Assembly: GCF_014191425.1 (NCBI RefSeq)
Contig: NZ_JACHWP010000001.1
Location: 1,116,001 to 1,180,000 of the forward strand
Origin: Helcobacillus massiliensis
GTDB taxonomy: Bacteria; Actinomycetota; Actinomycetes; Actinomycetales; Dermabacteraceae
Direction of reading: 5' to 3'
Length of the DNA stretch: 64,000 nucleotides
The notes beneath the pieces are model-generated. The model was not told the origin of the DNA. It ran no database searches and saw nothing but the letters and a program-made list of their open reading frames with translations. The position numbers and the translations under genes are program-made. Shown one piece after another: positions 14,651 through 24,900 of the stretch (the first letter of the stretch is position 1; every line of letters starts with the position of its first letter).

Positions 14651-16741
14651 TCACTGCTTCTCAGAGCCGAGGACACGGTTCACGATCGCCAGCACAGCCT
14701 CGCCGTACTGCTCCCGCTTCACCGGCCCCATGCCGGGGATCGCCAGCAGCTGCGCCTCGTCCCGCGGGGCGCGGTCCGCGATCGCCAGCAGCGTGTCATT
14801 GGTGAACACGGCGAACGCGGGTCGCTTCAGCTCCCGCGACACGTCCAGACGCCACTCGCGCAGAGCGTTGAACAGCTCAGCGGACTGCTCACCGCCGCAG
14901 TCGCGGTGCCGCCCGATCTTCTGCTCCGCCGCTGTTTCCAGCGCCCCCGAGCACTGCGAGCAGTGCAGGAAGATCGTGGCGCCGCGCCGGCCGGTGGAGC
15001 GGGACACAGCCGAGCGGTCCGTGCGGTCGCGGGACCGATCGAACGCGCCTTGGATGAACGGGGATGCCTTGCGGGAGGCGCGCGCCCCTTCGCTGCGAGC
15101 CGCGGACCAGGTGACGGTGAGGATGTCCCGGGCGCGGGTCAGCGCCACATAGAACAGGCGCCGCTCCTCCTCGATCGCCTCATCGGTCTTCGCCATCGAG
15201 ATCGGGATCAGGCCGCGCGAGGCTCCCACGACGTACACCACCGGCCACTCCAGGCCCTTCGCGGTGTGGATGGAGGCAAGGGTGACGCCCTCCACCGTCG
15301 GCGCCGACTGCGCCTCCGCCCGCTCCTGGAGCTCCGCCACCACGTCCTGAATGGTGGAGCCCTCGCGCTCGCCGATGTTCTTCGCGACGTTCACGATGGC
15401 GTTCAGCGCATCCCAGCGCTCACGGATCGCACCGGTGCCCTCCGGCGGGGTGGTGGTCCATCCCTGCCCGGACAGCACATCCATCGCCACCTGCGCCGGG
15501 TCGTGACCGGGCGGGGCCGCCGCCACGGCGGCGCGCAGCGTCACCATCGCCGAGCGCACGTCCTGGCGTTCGAAGAACTTCTCCCCGCCCTTCACGAGGT
15601 AGGGAATGTTCTTCACGCCGAGCGCCTGCTCGAAGTTCTCCGACTGCGCGTTCGTGCGGAACAGGATCGCGATGTCGCTGGCGGGCGTGCCGGCGTTGAT
15701 GAGCTGCCCGATGGAGTCGGCGACCCCGTCGGCCTCCTTCACATCGTCGTCGTAGCCGATGACGAGGGGCTGCGGGCCGGAGTCGCGCTGGGCACGCAGG
15801 GTGAGGCGGGTGTCATCGCGGCGCGAAGCAGCGGCATCGAGCACCCCGTTGGCGGCCTTCACGATCTCGGGGGTGGAGCGGTAGTTGCGCTCCAGCTTCA
15901 CCACGGACGCCCGGGGGAACTCCTTGGTGAACTCCGTCAGATAGGTCGACTGCGCGCCGGCGAAGGTGTAGATCGTCTGGGCGGCGTCGCCCACCACGCA
16001 CACGTCCTGGGAGTGGCCGAGCCAGGCGCGCAGCAGTCGGTGCTGCAGCGCGGAGACGTCCTGGAACTCGTCCACCACGAAGTGGCGGTACTGGCCGCGC
16101 ACCTCCCGCGCCATCTGCGGGTAGTCGTCCAGCAGGGACGCGGTCAGCAGCAGCACGTCATCGAAGTCGATGACGTTGTTGTCGCTCTTGACGTCCTCGT
16201 ACCGGGCCATGATGCGGGCGATGGAGCGGGCATCGAACCCGGAGACCCCTTCGCGGCCGAGGCGTGCCGCCGCCACCGGGTACTGCTCCGGCAGGATCAG
16301 CGACACCTTCGCCCACTCCAGCTCACTGGTGATGTCCCGCAGCGCCGCGCGGTCCACCTTCATGTTCAGCTGGTGGCAGGCGCTGGCGACCATGCCGATC
16401 TTGTTCGGCACCAGTTCCGGCATGGGGCCGCCGATCGTGCGGGGCCAGAAGTACCGCAGCTGGCGCAGCGCCGCCGAGTGAAAGGTGCGGGCCTGCACCG
16501 CCGGGGTGCCGAGGTCCCGCAGCCGCGACCGCATCTCCGCCGCCGCCTTCGAGGTGAACGTCACCGCGAGCACATGGCGGGGGTTGTACTTGCCGGTGGC
16601 GACCGCGTATGCGATGCGGTGGGTGATGGCGCGGGTCTTGCCGGTGCCGGCACCGGCGAGGACGCAGAGCGGCCCGCCGATCGATTCGGCGACCTGCCGC
16701 TGCTCCGGGTCCAGCTGCTCGAGGATCTGCTCGGGCCTCAC
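14651..16741 (-). CDS. uvrD2: ATP-dependent DNA helicase UvrD2
   Basis: A 696-residue superfamily 1A 3'-5' helicase. GAGTGKT (Walker A) is at residues 30-36 and VVDEFQD is the Walker B/DExx motif. After the second RecA domain comes a cysteine pair CSQC with HRDC some 18 residues on, corresponding to the cysteine-rich linker of UvrD2, and then a C-terminal HRDC domain (FNALREWRLDVSREL... IPGMGPVKREQYGE). The start is GTG at 16741, overlapping the nudC stop by 4 nt; longer N-terminal reading into nudC is out-of-frame shadow. Confidence 0.92.
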   Translation of the reverse strand: MRPEQILEQLDPEQRQVAESIGGPLCVLAGAGTGKTRAITHRIAYAVATGKYNPRHVLAVTFTSKAAAEMRSRLRDLGTPAVQARTFHSAALRQLRYFWPRTIGGPMPELVPNKIGMVASACHQLNMKVDRAALRDITSELEWAKVSLILPEQYPVAAARLGREGVSGFDARSIARIMARYEDVKSDNNVIDFDDVLLLTASLLDDYPQMAREVRGQYRHFVVDEFQDVSALQHRLLRAWLGHSQDVCVVGDAAQTIYTFAGAQSTYLTEFTKEFPRASVVKLERNYRSTPEIVKAANGVLDAAASRRDDTRLTLRAQRDSGPQPLVIGYDDDVKEADGVADSIGQLINAGTPASDIAILFRTNAQSENFEQALGVKNIPYLVKGGEKFFERQDVRSAMVTLRAAVAAAPPGHDPAQVAMDVLSGQGWTTTPPEGTGAIRERWDALNAIVNVAKNIGEREGSTIQDVVAELQERAEAQSAPTVEGVTLASIHTAKGLEWPVVYVVGASRGLIPISMAKTDEAIEEERRLFYVALTRARDILTVTWSAARSEGARASRKASPFIQGAFDRSRDRTDRSAVSRSTGRRGATIFLHCSQCSGALETAAEQKIGRHRDCGGEQSAELFNALREWRLDVSRELKRPAFAVFTNDTLLAIADRAPRDEAQLLAIPGMGPVKREQYGEAVLAIVNRVLGSEKQ

Positions 16742-17655
16742 TCGCCGGCCTCCCAGAGGTCGATCAGAGCGCGGCCCAGGGAGCCGTGCTCGGGGATGCG
16801 GAGGGTCCCGTCGGCGAGGGCGGCGCGCATCTCCTCGCGGGTGAGGAAGCGCGCCTGCTCGATCTCCCCGTCCAGCAGGGCGATGTCCCCCTCGCCGAGG
16901 CCGGTGACGACCCGGGCGGTGAAGGCGATCATCAGCGACCGGGGGTACGGCCACGGCTGACTGAACCGGTACCGGACATCCGTCACCTCCAGTCCCACCT
17001 CTTCGTGCACTTCGCGGCGCACCGTGGTCTCGAGGTCCTCCCCCGGGTCCACGAACCCGGCGAGCACGCTGGAGGTACCGGTCGTGGAGCGGTGGTTGCG
17101 AGCGATCAGAAGGCGGTCATGCTCATCGGTGACGGCGACGATCATCGCCGGGTCGGTGCGGGGGAACGTCAGGTGGTCCGCGTCGCAGCGCCTCATCCAG
17201 CCGTTCTTCGCCGGTCGCATCGTGCCGCCGCAGTCGGAGCAGAAGCGGACCGTGCGGTCCCATGTGCTCATCGCCACAGCCGTCAGCGCCAGGTTCGCCT
17301 CCCGCCGATCCAGGTGGGGCCCCACCTGCCGCAGCGGGGCGAAGCGGGCGCCCGGCGGCAGGCCGACGGACTCCGGGGCGTCGGTGAGGTCGGCGGTGAG
17401 GGTGTCGAGCCCGTGATCGGTGCCCAGCAGGATGCCGCCGCGGACCCCGTCGGCCCCCAGATCGGCGGGGGTCAGCGGGTCGAGGGAGAGGCGGATCGAG
17501 CCGGGCTGCTCACCGGTGACGGCGACGCCGCTGCCGCGGACCCGGACTCGGTTGGCGGCGTCGGCGGCGGTGCCGACGGGTGCCAGCCGTGCATCCTCAC
17601 CCGCCCGATAGGAGGATGTGAGGAAGCGTGTGGGAAAGTTCGCGGGATTCGGCAT
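16738..17655 (-). CDS. nudC: NAD+/NADH diphosphatase NudC
   Basis: A 305-residue Nudix enzyme that cleaves NAD(H) and can remove NAD caps from RNA. A zinc-ribbon remnant FCSDCG...MRRC is at about residues 125-150; the fourth ligand cysteine of E. coli NudC is replaced (CDAD), common in actinobacteria. The Nudix box is GFVDPGEDLETTVRREVHEEVGL, followed by SQPWPYPRSLM, the NudC-specific SQPWPFPxS element. ATG at 17655 (MPNPANFPTR) lies 7 nt after TAGGGT, so leaderless. Translationally coupled to uvrD2. Confidence 0.92.
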   Translation of the reverse strand: MPNPANFPTRFLTSSYRAGEDARLAPVGTAADAANRVRVRGSGVAVTGEQPGSIRLSLDPLTPADLGADGVRGGILLGTDHGLDTLTADLTDAPESVGLPPGARFAPLRQVGPHLDRREANLALTAVAMSTWDRTVRFCSDCGGTMRPAKNGWMRRCDADHLTFPRTDPAMIVAVTDEHDRLLIARNHRSTTGTSSVLAGFVDPGEDLETTVRREVHEEVGLEVTDVRYRFSQPWPYPRSLMIAFTARVVTGLGEGDIALLDGEIEQARFLTREEMRAALADGTLRIPEHGSLGRALIDLWEAGE

Positions 17656-17662
17656 GCGTCCC

Positions 17663-17668
17663 ACCCTA
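17663..17668 (-). promoter_or_regulatory. -10 box of leaderless nudC promoter
   Basis: TAGGGT on the minus strand, 7 nt before the nudC ATG. The divergent kinase-fold gene has the same hexamer at 17688. Confidence 0.55.
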
Positions 17669-17687
17669 GCTGTCAGCTCTGAGCCCC

Positions 17688-17693
17688 TAGGGT
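17688..17693 (+). promoter_or_regulatory. -10 box of leaderless phosphotransferase-fold gene
   Basis: TAGGGT followed by 6 nt and the GTG at 17700. Confidence 0.55.
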
Positions 17694-17699
17694 GGTGCT

Positions 17700-18659
17700 G
17701 TGGAAAGAAATCCTTACGCTCTCGCTGCCCTCGCCTCCGCGGGCATCCCCGGGGTGATCCCGGTGCGCTGCCGCCGAACCGACAGCGCCCCGGACATCGA
17801 CACCGCCGTGGTGCTCGACGACCAGGACCGCTTCTGGGTGGTCGCCGCCGGCACCGACCCCGCATCCGGTGCGCGGCTCGAGCAGGAGACCGTGGTGCTG
17901 GAGGCCCTGAGCGGCACCGAACTGGCCCCTCTGGTGCAGTCCCCGCAGGGGTTCGCGCGCCTGCCCGAAGGCGGCCGCGCCATGATCGCGCTCGCCCTCG
18001 ACGGCGAGGCGCTCGACGTCGACCACCTCGCGAGCAACGAGCGGCTCATTGCCTCCCTCGGCACCGCCGTCGCCACCCTCCACAACACGCCCACGTACGC
18101 GATCGAAGCATCCGGCGCGGAGCAGTTCACCGTCACCGCGATCCGGGACCACCACCGGGCCGGGATCCGTCGGGCCCGTGAGCACCGCGAACTGCCGACC
18201 GCCGTGGTGCAGCGCTGGACCCGCCTGTTGGACGACGACTCCCTGTGGGACTTCACCCCGCGGTTCATCCACGGCTCCATGACGGAGGACAAGGTCCTCG
18301 CCGACTCCACCTCCGTCTCCGGCTTCCTCGACTTCTCGCAGGCGAGGGTCGCCGACCCCGCCTCGGACCTCGCGTGGATCCTGTCGGCACTGGATCCGCG
18401 AGCGTTCGACGAGTTCTTCACCGCCTACACCGCGAACCTCGACCGCCGCCCCGATGCGCGCCTGGTGGAGCGCACGCAGCTCGCCGGCGAGTTCGCCGTG
18501 CTCGACTGGATGCTGACCGGGCTGGACAGCGGCGACGACCAGATCGTCGACGACGGCCTCGCCATGCTGCAGGACATCGAAGAGGACCTCGCGCAGATGG
18601 CGCGGGAGGACGCTGAGCGCACCTACTCCGAGCTCGACGGCTCCCACGCCGCCGACTGA
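17700..18659 (+). CDS. Aminoglycoside phosphotransferase-fold protein
   Basis: A 319-residue APH/macrolide-2'-phosphotransferase-like protein. The catalytic loop HGDxxxxN reads HGSMTEDK at about residues 196-203, and the metal-binding segment reads GFLDFSQARVADPASDLAW. The missing catalytic Asp and Asn mean kinase activity cannot be assumed. It starts with GTG 6 nt after a -10 box, back-to-back with nudC, and its 3' end overlaps adnB by 37 nt. Its fixed place between nudC and adnAB suggests a housekeeping role rather than drug resistance, but this is inference. Confidence 0.75.
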   Translation: MERNPYALAALASAGIPGVIPVRCRRTDSAPDIDTAVVLDDQDRFWVVAAGTDPASGARLEQETVVLEALSGTELAPLVQSPQGFARLPEGGRAMIALALDGEALDVDHLASNERLIASLGTAVATLHNTPTYAIEASGAEQFTVTAIRDHHRAGIRRAREHRELPTAVVQRWTRLLDDDSLWDFTPRFIHGSMTEDKVLADSTSVSGFLDFSQARVADPASDLAWILSALDPRAFDEFFTAYTANLDRRPDARLVERTQLAGEFAVLDWMLTGLDSGDDQIVDDGLAMLQDIEEDLAQMAREDAERTYSELDGSHAAD

Positions 18660-21600
18660 CCGGCGATCATCGCCTCCAGGTCCCCCGGCCCAAGATGGTC
18701 GGTGACCTCCACCGTCTCCTCCGCCGCCACATAGTGGAACGCGGTGCGGATCCGCTCCAGCGGCAGGCCCGTCGCCTGATGCCAGGCGAGGCGGTAGATC
18801 GACAGCTGCACGGACTTCGCCCGCAGTTCGCGCCGCGAGGGGACGCGCCCCGTCTTCCAGTCCACGATCAGCACCCCCTCCCCGTCCGGGTTCGGGAACA
18901 CGGCGTCGATGACGCCCGCGGCGAACGCGCTGCCCAGCACCGCTGAGACCGGCTGCTCCACCGCGATCGGGGTCATCGCCGCGAAGCGGGAGCGGTCGAA
19001 CTTCTCCCGCAGCTCCGCGAGCGCGGCCGCGTCCGTGGCGGAGAGCGAGTCGTCATCGGCGTCGGTGAGGTCGTCGAGATCCACGAGGGCGGCGGCGCCG
19101 GCGGCGCGCTCCGCCCACGCATGGAACTGGGTGCCGAGCGACGCCTGCGGGGACGGGCGGCGCGGCAGCGGCCGCAGCAGGTCGAGGGTGCGCTGGTCGT
19201 CGCCGTCGGCGGAGGCGAGAGCGACGATGTCGGAGGCGCTGAGGCGCAGCGGCAGGTGGACGTCGCCGTACCGGGCGCGGTCCTCGTGGTCGGCGATGAC
19301 GTGGTCCACGGCGAGGGACAGCTGATCCGTCGGCGCCTCGGCGGGCGGCTGGTCGTTCGTTTCGCGCAGCTGTTGGAGGCGAGTGAGCGCTGCCGTGACG
19401 GAGGCCTCGCGGGGGCTCGGCGGCTGCGGCCACGCCACCAGCGCCGGTGCGGACGCGAGGGGGTTCTCCTCCGGCAGGTCGGGGTCGGGCGCGGCATCGA
19501 CCCCGTCCACGGTGAGCGTCTCGGTGAGGAACCGGGAGGCGGGCGCGGGAGCCTTGACGTCGGGCTTGTAGGCGGCGGAGGTGAGCAGCAGGGCGTGCTT
19601 GGCGCGGGTGAGCGCCACGTACATGAGGCGGCGCTCTTCGCGGAGGGACTCGGCGCCGGAGGCGAGGCGGAACTCCTCGATCGCGCCCTCCAGGTCCACC
19701 TGGGTGGCGGCCTCGCCCCAGGCGAGCTCCTCGAGCAGGTCGGCGTCGCCGCGCAGATCGTTGGGGATGCCGGCGTCCTTCAGTGCGCCGAGCCAGCCGG
19801 AGTCGCGCGGGGCGATCAGTCCGGTGGCGGGGTCCACGGCCTTCGCGCCGCGGGTGGTGAACGAGGGGAAGCCGCCGTCGGTGAGGCCGGCGATCGCGAC
19901 CATGTCCCATTCCAGGCCCTTGGAGGCGTGCATGGTGGAGATGGTGACGGCGTCCTCGGGGATGACGGCGGCGTCGACGGGGGCGGCGAGTCCCGCCTCC
20001 TGGTCCTCGGAGACGTCGAGGAAGGCGAGGAAGCCGGCGAGGGTGGGGGCGGAGGCGGAGGTGGCGGCGGAGGCGTCGTACCCGGCGGCGTAGGCGCGGA
20101 ACTGGCCGAGGTTCGCGAGGGCGGTGATGGGGTCTCGGTCCGGGTCGGCGAGGAGGGCGAGGTCGGTGCCGAGTTCGCGGATGGCGAGGGACACCTGGTC
20201 GGCGAGCGGGAGGCTGGAGTGGCGGCGCATGCGGCGCAGAACGTCCCGCAGGTCGCGCACGCGGCGCTGTGCGGTGCGGGAGAGCCGGCGGCCGGTCCGA
20301 TCCTCCCAGTCGTACGGCGGGGGTGAGTCGATCGCGTCGATGAGGGTGAACGCGGTCGCGTCGTCGCCGGGCGCGGCGCGGCGGCTGGTGCGGCCGAGGC
20401 TGCGGCGCCATTCGATGAGGACCTGCAGGTCACGCGGGGCGAGCGCGAAGCGGGGCCCTTCGAGCAGGCGCAGGGCGGCGTCGGGCCGCTGAGCGGAGTC
20501 CGCGCACTCCAACAGGGCGCGCACATCCGCCACCTCGGGTTCGTGCAGCAGCCCTCCCCCGCCGACGACGTGGAACGGGATGCCGCGCCGCTGGAGGGCA
20601 CGGCCGATCGCGGGGATGGCGCCGCGGCTGCGGACGAGGACGGCGGCGCTGGGCGGCACGGGGGCCGACGGGTCCTCGGCGGCCTCGGTCCGGGCCGCTC
20701 CGATCCAGTCGGCGATGCCGTCGGCCTCCTCCTCCACCGTGACGAACCGCTGGGTGCGCACGGTGCCGCAACCCGCGATGGGGCTGGCGGCCAGGCGCGG
20801 CACCTGCACCGGGTCGCTGGCGCTGGTCAGGGGCGCGCTGACGGCGTTCGCGGCGTCGAGGATGAGGTGGTCGTTGCGCCAGGAGGTGGAGAGGCTGCGC
20901 TGGAGGACGGGGGCGTCCTCGCCGGCGAAGTCCTGGACGAAGGTGGTGAGGGAGGCGGCGGAGGCGCCGCGCCAGCCGTAGATCGCCTGGTTCGGGTCCC
21001 CCACCGCGGTGGTGGGGTGGCCGTCGCCGAACAGGGCGGCGAGCAGCCGCAGCTGCGCCACGGAGGTGTCCTGGAATTCGTCCAGCAGCACGGCGCGGTG
21101 CATGCGCCGCATCAGCTGCGGCACTTCGGGTGCGGTGTCGGCGATGCGGGCGGCGAGGGAGACCTGGTCGGAGAAGTCGATGGCGCCGCGTTCGCGTTTG
21201 ATCTCCTCGAAGCGCCGCAGCAGCGGGATCAGTGCGAGGCGCTGGTCGATGCTGGACCACAGGTCGCGGACGGCGGCGGGGCTCGTGCGCCGCCGGCCTT
21301 CGTCCTGCAGCGGCAGGTTCTGCGTGGTGCGGATGATGTCGGTGAGGTAGCCGTCGAGGTCATCGGGGCCGGCGAGGTGGTCGGCGAGCGAACCGGACAG
21401 GGCCACCACGGCGGAGGCGATGGTCGCTGAGCTCTGCTCGAACGGGAGGCGGGCGGGCCAGGAGTCCACGATCTCGTACGCGATCTGCCACGCGGCCGCG
21501 GGCGTCAGCACGGTGAAGTCGGGGTCGATGCCGATGCGCAGGGCATGCTCGGTGACGAGGTCGAGGGAGAACCCGTTGTAGGTCTGCACCGTCGGCCGCT

Positions 21601-21949
21601 GCCCGATGAGGGAGTCGCGGGAGCGCTCGAGCGCGGGCGGCAGCTGCTCCCCCGCTGCCTGCAGGGCGCTGGTGAGGGCGGCGAGGCGCGCGCTGATGCG
21701 CTCCTCGAGTTCGAGGGCGGCTTTGCGGGTGAAGGTGAGGCCGAGGATGTGCCGCGGCTCCATCAGGCCGTTGGCAATAAGGAACAGGACGCGGCCGGAC
21801 ATCGTTTCGGTCTTGCCGCTGCCGGCGCCGGCGACCACCAGCAGGGGCTGCAGGGGCGCCTGGATCACGTCGGCCTGTTCGGCGGTGGGCGGGTGCTGTC
21901 CGAGCAGCTGGTTGAGGCGTTCGGCGGTGAAGCGGATGTCGGTGGTCAT
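18623..21949 (-). CDS. adnB: AdnB-type UvrD/RecB helicase-nuclease
   Basis: A 1108-residue protein joining an SF1 helicase to a RecB-type nuclease. Helicase motifs are intact: GAGSGKT at residues 41-47, VLLDEFQDT, and motif VI VALTRAKHALLL. The C-terminal PD-(D/E)xK nuclease shows VDWKTGR (Asp1030, Lys1032) and QLSIYR. With AdnA it forms the heterodimer that resects double-strand breaks in actinobacteria. Its ATG overlaps the adnA stop (ATGA). I chose 21949 because MTTDIRFTAERLNQLLG begins the homologous domain. Assignment as AdnB follows order and motor integrity. Confidence 0.9.
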   Translation of the reverse strand: MTTDIRFTAERLNQLLGQHPPTAEQADVIQAPLQPLLVVAGAGSGKTETMSGRVLFLIANGLMEPRHILGLTFTRKAALELEERISARLAALTSALQAAGEQLPPALERSRDSLIGQRPTVQTYNGFSLDLVTEHALRIGIDPDFTVLTPAAAWQIAYEIVDSWPARLPFEQSSATIASAVVALSGSLADHLAGPDDLDGYLTDIIRTTQNLPLQDEGRRRTSPAAVRDLWSSIDQRLALIPLLRRFEEIKRERGAIDFSDQVSLAARIADTAPEVPQLMRRMHRAVLLDEFQDTSVAQLRLLAALFGDGHPTTAVGDPNQAIYGWRGASAASLTTFVQDFAGEDAPVLQRSLSTSWRNDHLILDAANAVSAPLTSASDPVQVPRLAASPIAGCGTVRTQRFVTVEEEADGIADWIGAARTEAAEDPSAPVPPSAAVLVRSRGAIPAIGRALQRRGIPFHVVGGGGLLHEPEVADVRALLECADSAQRPDAALRLLEGPRFALAPRDLQVLIEWRRSLGRTSRRAAPGDDATAFTLIDAIDSPPPYDWEDRTGRRLSRTAQRRVRDLRDVLRRMRRHSSLPLADQVSLAIRELGTDLALLADPDRDPITALANLGQFRAYAAGYDASAATSASAPTLAGFLAFLDVSEDQEAGLAAPVDAAVIPEDAVTISTMHASKGLEWDMVAIAGLTDGGFPSFTTRGAKAVDPATGLIAPRDSGWLGALKDAGIPNDLRGDADLLEELAWGEAATQVDLEGAIEEFRLASGAESLREERRLMYVALTRAKHALLLTSAAYKPDVKAPAPASRFLTETLTVDGVDAAPDPDLPEENPLASAPALVAWPQPPSPREASVTAALTRLQQLRETNDQPPAEAPTDQLSLAVDHVIADHEDRARYGDVHLPLRLSASDIVALASADGDDQRTLDLLRPLPRRPSPQASLGTQFHAWAERAAGAAALVDLDDLTDADDDSLSATDAAALAELREKFDRSRFAAMTPIAVEQPVSAVLGSAFAAGVIDAVFPNPDGEGVLIVDWKTGRVPSRRELRAKSVQLSIYRLAWHQATGLPLERIRTAFHYVAAEETVEVTDHLGPGDLEAMIAGQSAAWEPSSSE

Positions 21950-24900
21950 CGCAGCTGCTGCCCGTCGTCCTGGAGGGGGCAGGAGGAGCGCACGGCGCAC
22001 AGTCGGCAGTGGTCGTTGCGGTGCAGCATCTGGGGCAGGGTCCGCACCGCTGCGTCGATGTCGGCAACGAGGGTGCGGAACCAGTCGGGGTCGCCGTGGT
22101 CGCGCAGCGGCGCCTGGTGGCGGATGGCGGCGGACTTCGTGGCGGTGCCGATGTGCACGAGGCTGGCGCCGGCGACGGGCGCAGAGCCGGGCTGGTCGGC
22201 GAGGGCGGTCTGGTAGGCGGCGAGCTGCAGGTCCTGCATGGCGGCGTCCGCGGACTTCGCGGCGGTGCCGGTCTTGTAGTCCACCACGCGCAGCTGCCCG
22301 TCCTCCCGTTCGATCCGGTCGATCGTGCCGACGAGGTCCACCCGACCGAGGGTGATGTCGAACCGCTGCTCCACGGCGGCCACGTCGGGGTGGGCGAGCT
22401 GGTACTGGCCGAGCTTGTCGGCCATCGTGACGGCCCGCTCGTAGTCGGCGTGCTCGCGCCACGGGGCGTCGGACGCTGGGCTCGGCAGGTGGTCGGGGAG
22501 GCGGCGGACGAGCTCGTCGGGCCCGGCGGTGGGGTGGGCTTCGGCGAGGGCGTGCAGGGCGGTTCCGATGAGCTGGGCGGGGCCGGCGGTGCCGGGGTCG
22601 GCGGCGGCTTCGAGGAGGTGGGCGCGGATGCAGGCGGCGGCGGTCTCCAGGGCCGACGGGGACAGGCGCAGCCGGTCGTCGTCGTCGATGACGGGCCGAC
22701 GGGTGCTGGGGGCCTGGTGGTACCAGGTGTGCGGGTCGGCGCCGGGGATTCCAGCGGTGATGAGGCGTTCCAGCTGGCGCAGCCGCAGGTCGCGCTCATC
22801 ATCATCGTCGGCGGTGGCGATGCGGCGCTGCAGGGAGGCGATGAGGCGGCGCGGGTCCGGGTACGGGCCGGGGTCCTCTCCGGTGAGGATCGGTTGGGTC
22901 CAGGCAGCGCCGCCGTGCTGGGCTGTGACCTCCTGGGCGAGGCGCAGCAGCACCGACGGGGCGGAGGAGTCCGAGTCGACCGCGGTGAGCAGGAGCCTGC
23001 GACGGGCGCGGCTGGCGGCGGAGACCATCATCCGCAGTTCGTCCATCAGCACGCTCTCCCGCTGGATGGAGCGGATCAGGTCGAGGTCGGCGTGCTCGAG
23101 GTCGGGCCGGTCGGCGATGAGAGCGAGGTCGGCGGCGCCGAGGATGGAGGAGCGGATGCGGACGTTCGGCCAGGCACCCTCCTGCAGCCCGGCGATGATG
23201 ACGGTGTCGGCGCTGTGGTCGGCGGCGCCGGCGGGGGTGGTGATGTGCAGGCGGCCCGGGAGGGCGCTGCGGGCGGACAGGGAGTCCTCGGGGACCTCCT
23301 GGTCGTCGATGTGTGCGAGGAACACGGCGATGTCGGCATCGGCCTGCCGCTCCTGATAGCGGTCCCCCGCGGTGAACAGGGCGGTCATCGCGTCGAGTCG
23401 GCGGTTCATCACCGCGGCGCGCATCCGCGCTCCTTCGTCGCCGTCCTCGAGGGCTGCGCGCTGCCAGACACCGGCGCGGCCGGACGCCTGCCAGGCGGCC
23501 CAGAGCACGTCGAGGATGCGCCGGGAGTCGAGGTCGCGGACGGCGTCGATCATGGTGCGCACCCGCAGCAGCGGCGCGAGGGCGCCCCGCGCCCAGGCTC
23601 GGCGCCGCTTCGGCTGGGCGGCGAGCACCTCGTCCCGCACAGCGAGGCCGGGTTCGGTGAGGGAGCGGACCAGCAGCTGGTCGGAGTGCGCGTCCTCGGT
23701 GTCGGCGGCAGCGAGCAGGAGGCGCCGGAGGGTGGTGAGCTGGAGGTCGTCGGCGTCGCCGAACGCGCCGCGCAGCAGGGCGGCCGCGGCGTCGGGGGTG
23801 AGGGCCGACGGGTTCAGGGCCGTCCGGATGACCGCGCTGAGGGACTGCACGGCGTGCTCGTCCCTCAGGGCGGTGGCGCGTCGGTCGGTGCGGACCGGGA
23901 CGCCGTGACGGATGAGGGACGCGGCGAGGTCGTCGGCGGCGCCGCCGGATCGGCAGATCAGGAGCATGTCGTCGAGGCTGACGCCGTCCTCGCCGCGCAG
24001 AGCGCGGATGACGGTGGCGATGCGGCGGGCCTCGTCATCGGCGTCGGGGGCGGTGACGGCGGCGACGGCGCACGGCGGCAGCGGCTCGGTGGGCTCATCG
24101 GGTTCCGGGGCGGGGAGGGCGGCGCGGGGCCGACGGGTGGCGGCCGGTGCCCCGTGCAGCGGCAGGCGGGAGCGGATCCGGTCGGTGAACACCGTGATAG
24201 CCCCGTCCTGGTCGAACGCCTCGGTGAGGGTCACCGAGTGCAGGGGGCGCGGGGCTGATTCCAGCAGGAGGCCGGCCGCTTCCGGCATGCCGCCGCGGAA
24301 CGTCTCGGTGGCCTGGTCGGCGCTGGTGGTGATGAGGGCGCGGGCACCGGCGCGCAGGTGCGCCTGGATGAGCCGCACACCGGCGCGGGTGAAGTCGTGC
24401 AGGTCATCGACGAGCAGCACATCCGGCGACGGTGCGCGGCCCGCCTCGATCTCCTGGACCGCGGCGTCCACTAGGCCGGCACCGTCCAGGCGGGGGCCCG
24501 CGTCGACAGCGGTGGCGGCCTGCAGGGCGAGGACGTCCCGGTACGCCTCGAACACACCGGCGGTGGTCGACCACACGGGCCGGTGCGCTCGTCGGCCCAG
24601 CTCGGCCAGATCCTCGGGGCCCAGGCCACGTTCGGCGGCGCGGGCGATGACATCGCGCACCTCCGTGCGGAAGCCCGGCAGTTCGTGGACCGCGCCCTGC
24701 AGGGAGGTGGGCCAGTCGAGCGCTGGATCGCGGAGGATCTCCTCCAGCAGGGCGTCCTGGTCAGCGCCGGTGACGAGGGTCGGGTCACCACGGCCAGTGC
24801 GGGCGCTGCGGTCGGCGACCACGGCGAACGCCGCCGCCGTCGGCGTTGCGCAGGCCGGCAGCGGCGGCACCGGCGGGGTGGGACCCGCCGCCACTTGAAC

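Noticed and set aside
17656-17865. N-terminal extension of NudC to 17865
   Set aside because: The added residues are arginine-rich and unlike NudC, overlap the divergent gene and its promoter, and a -10 box sits 7 nt before the shorter start.
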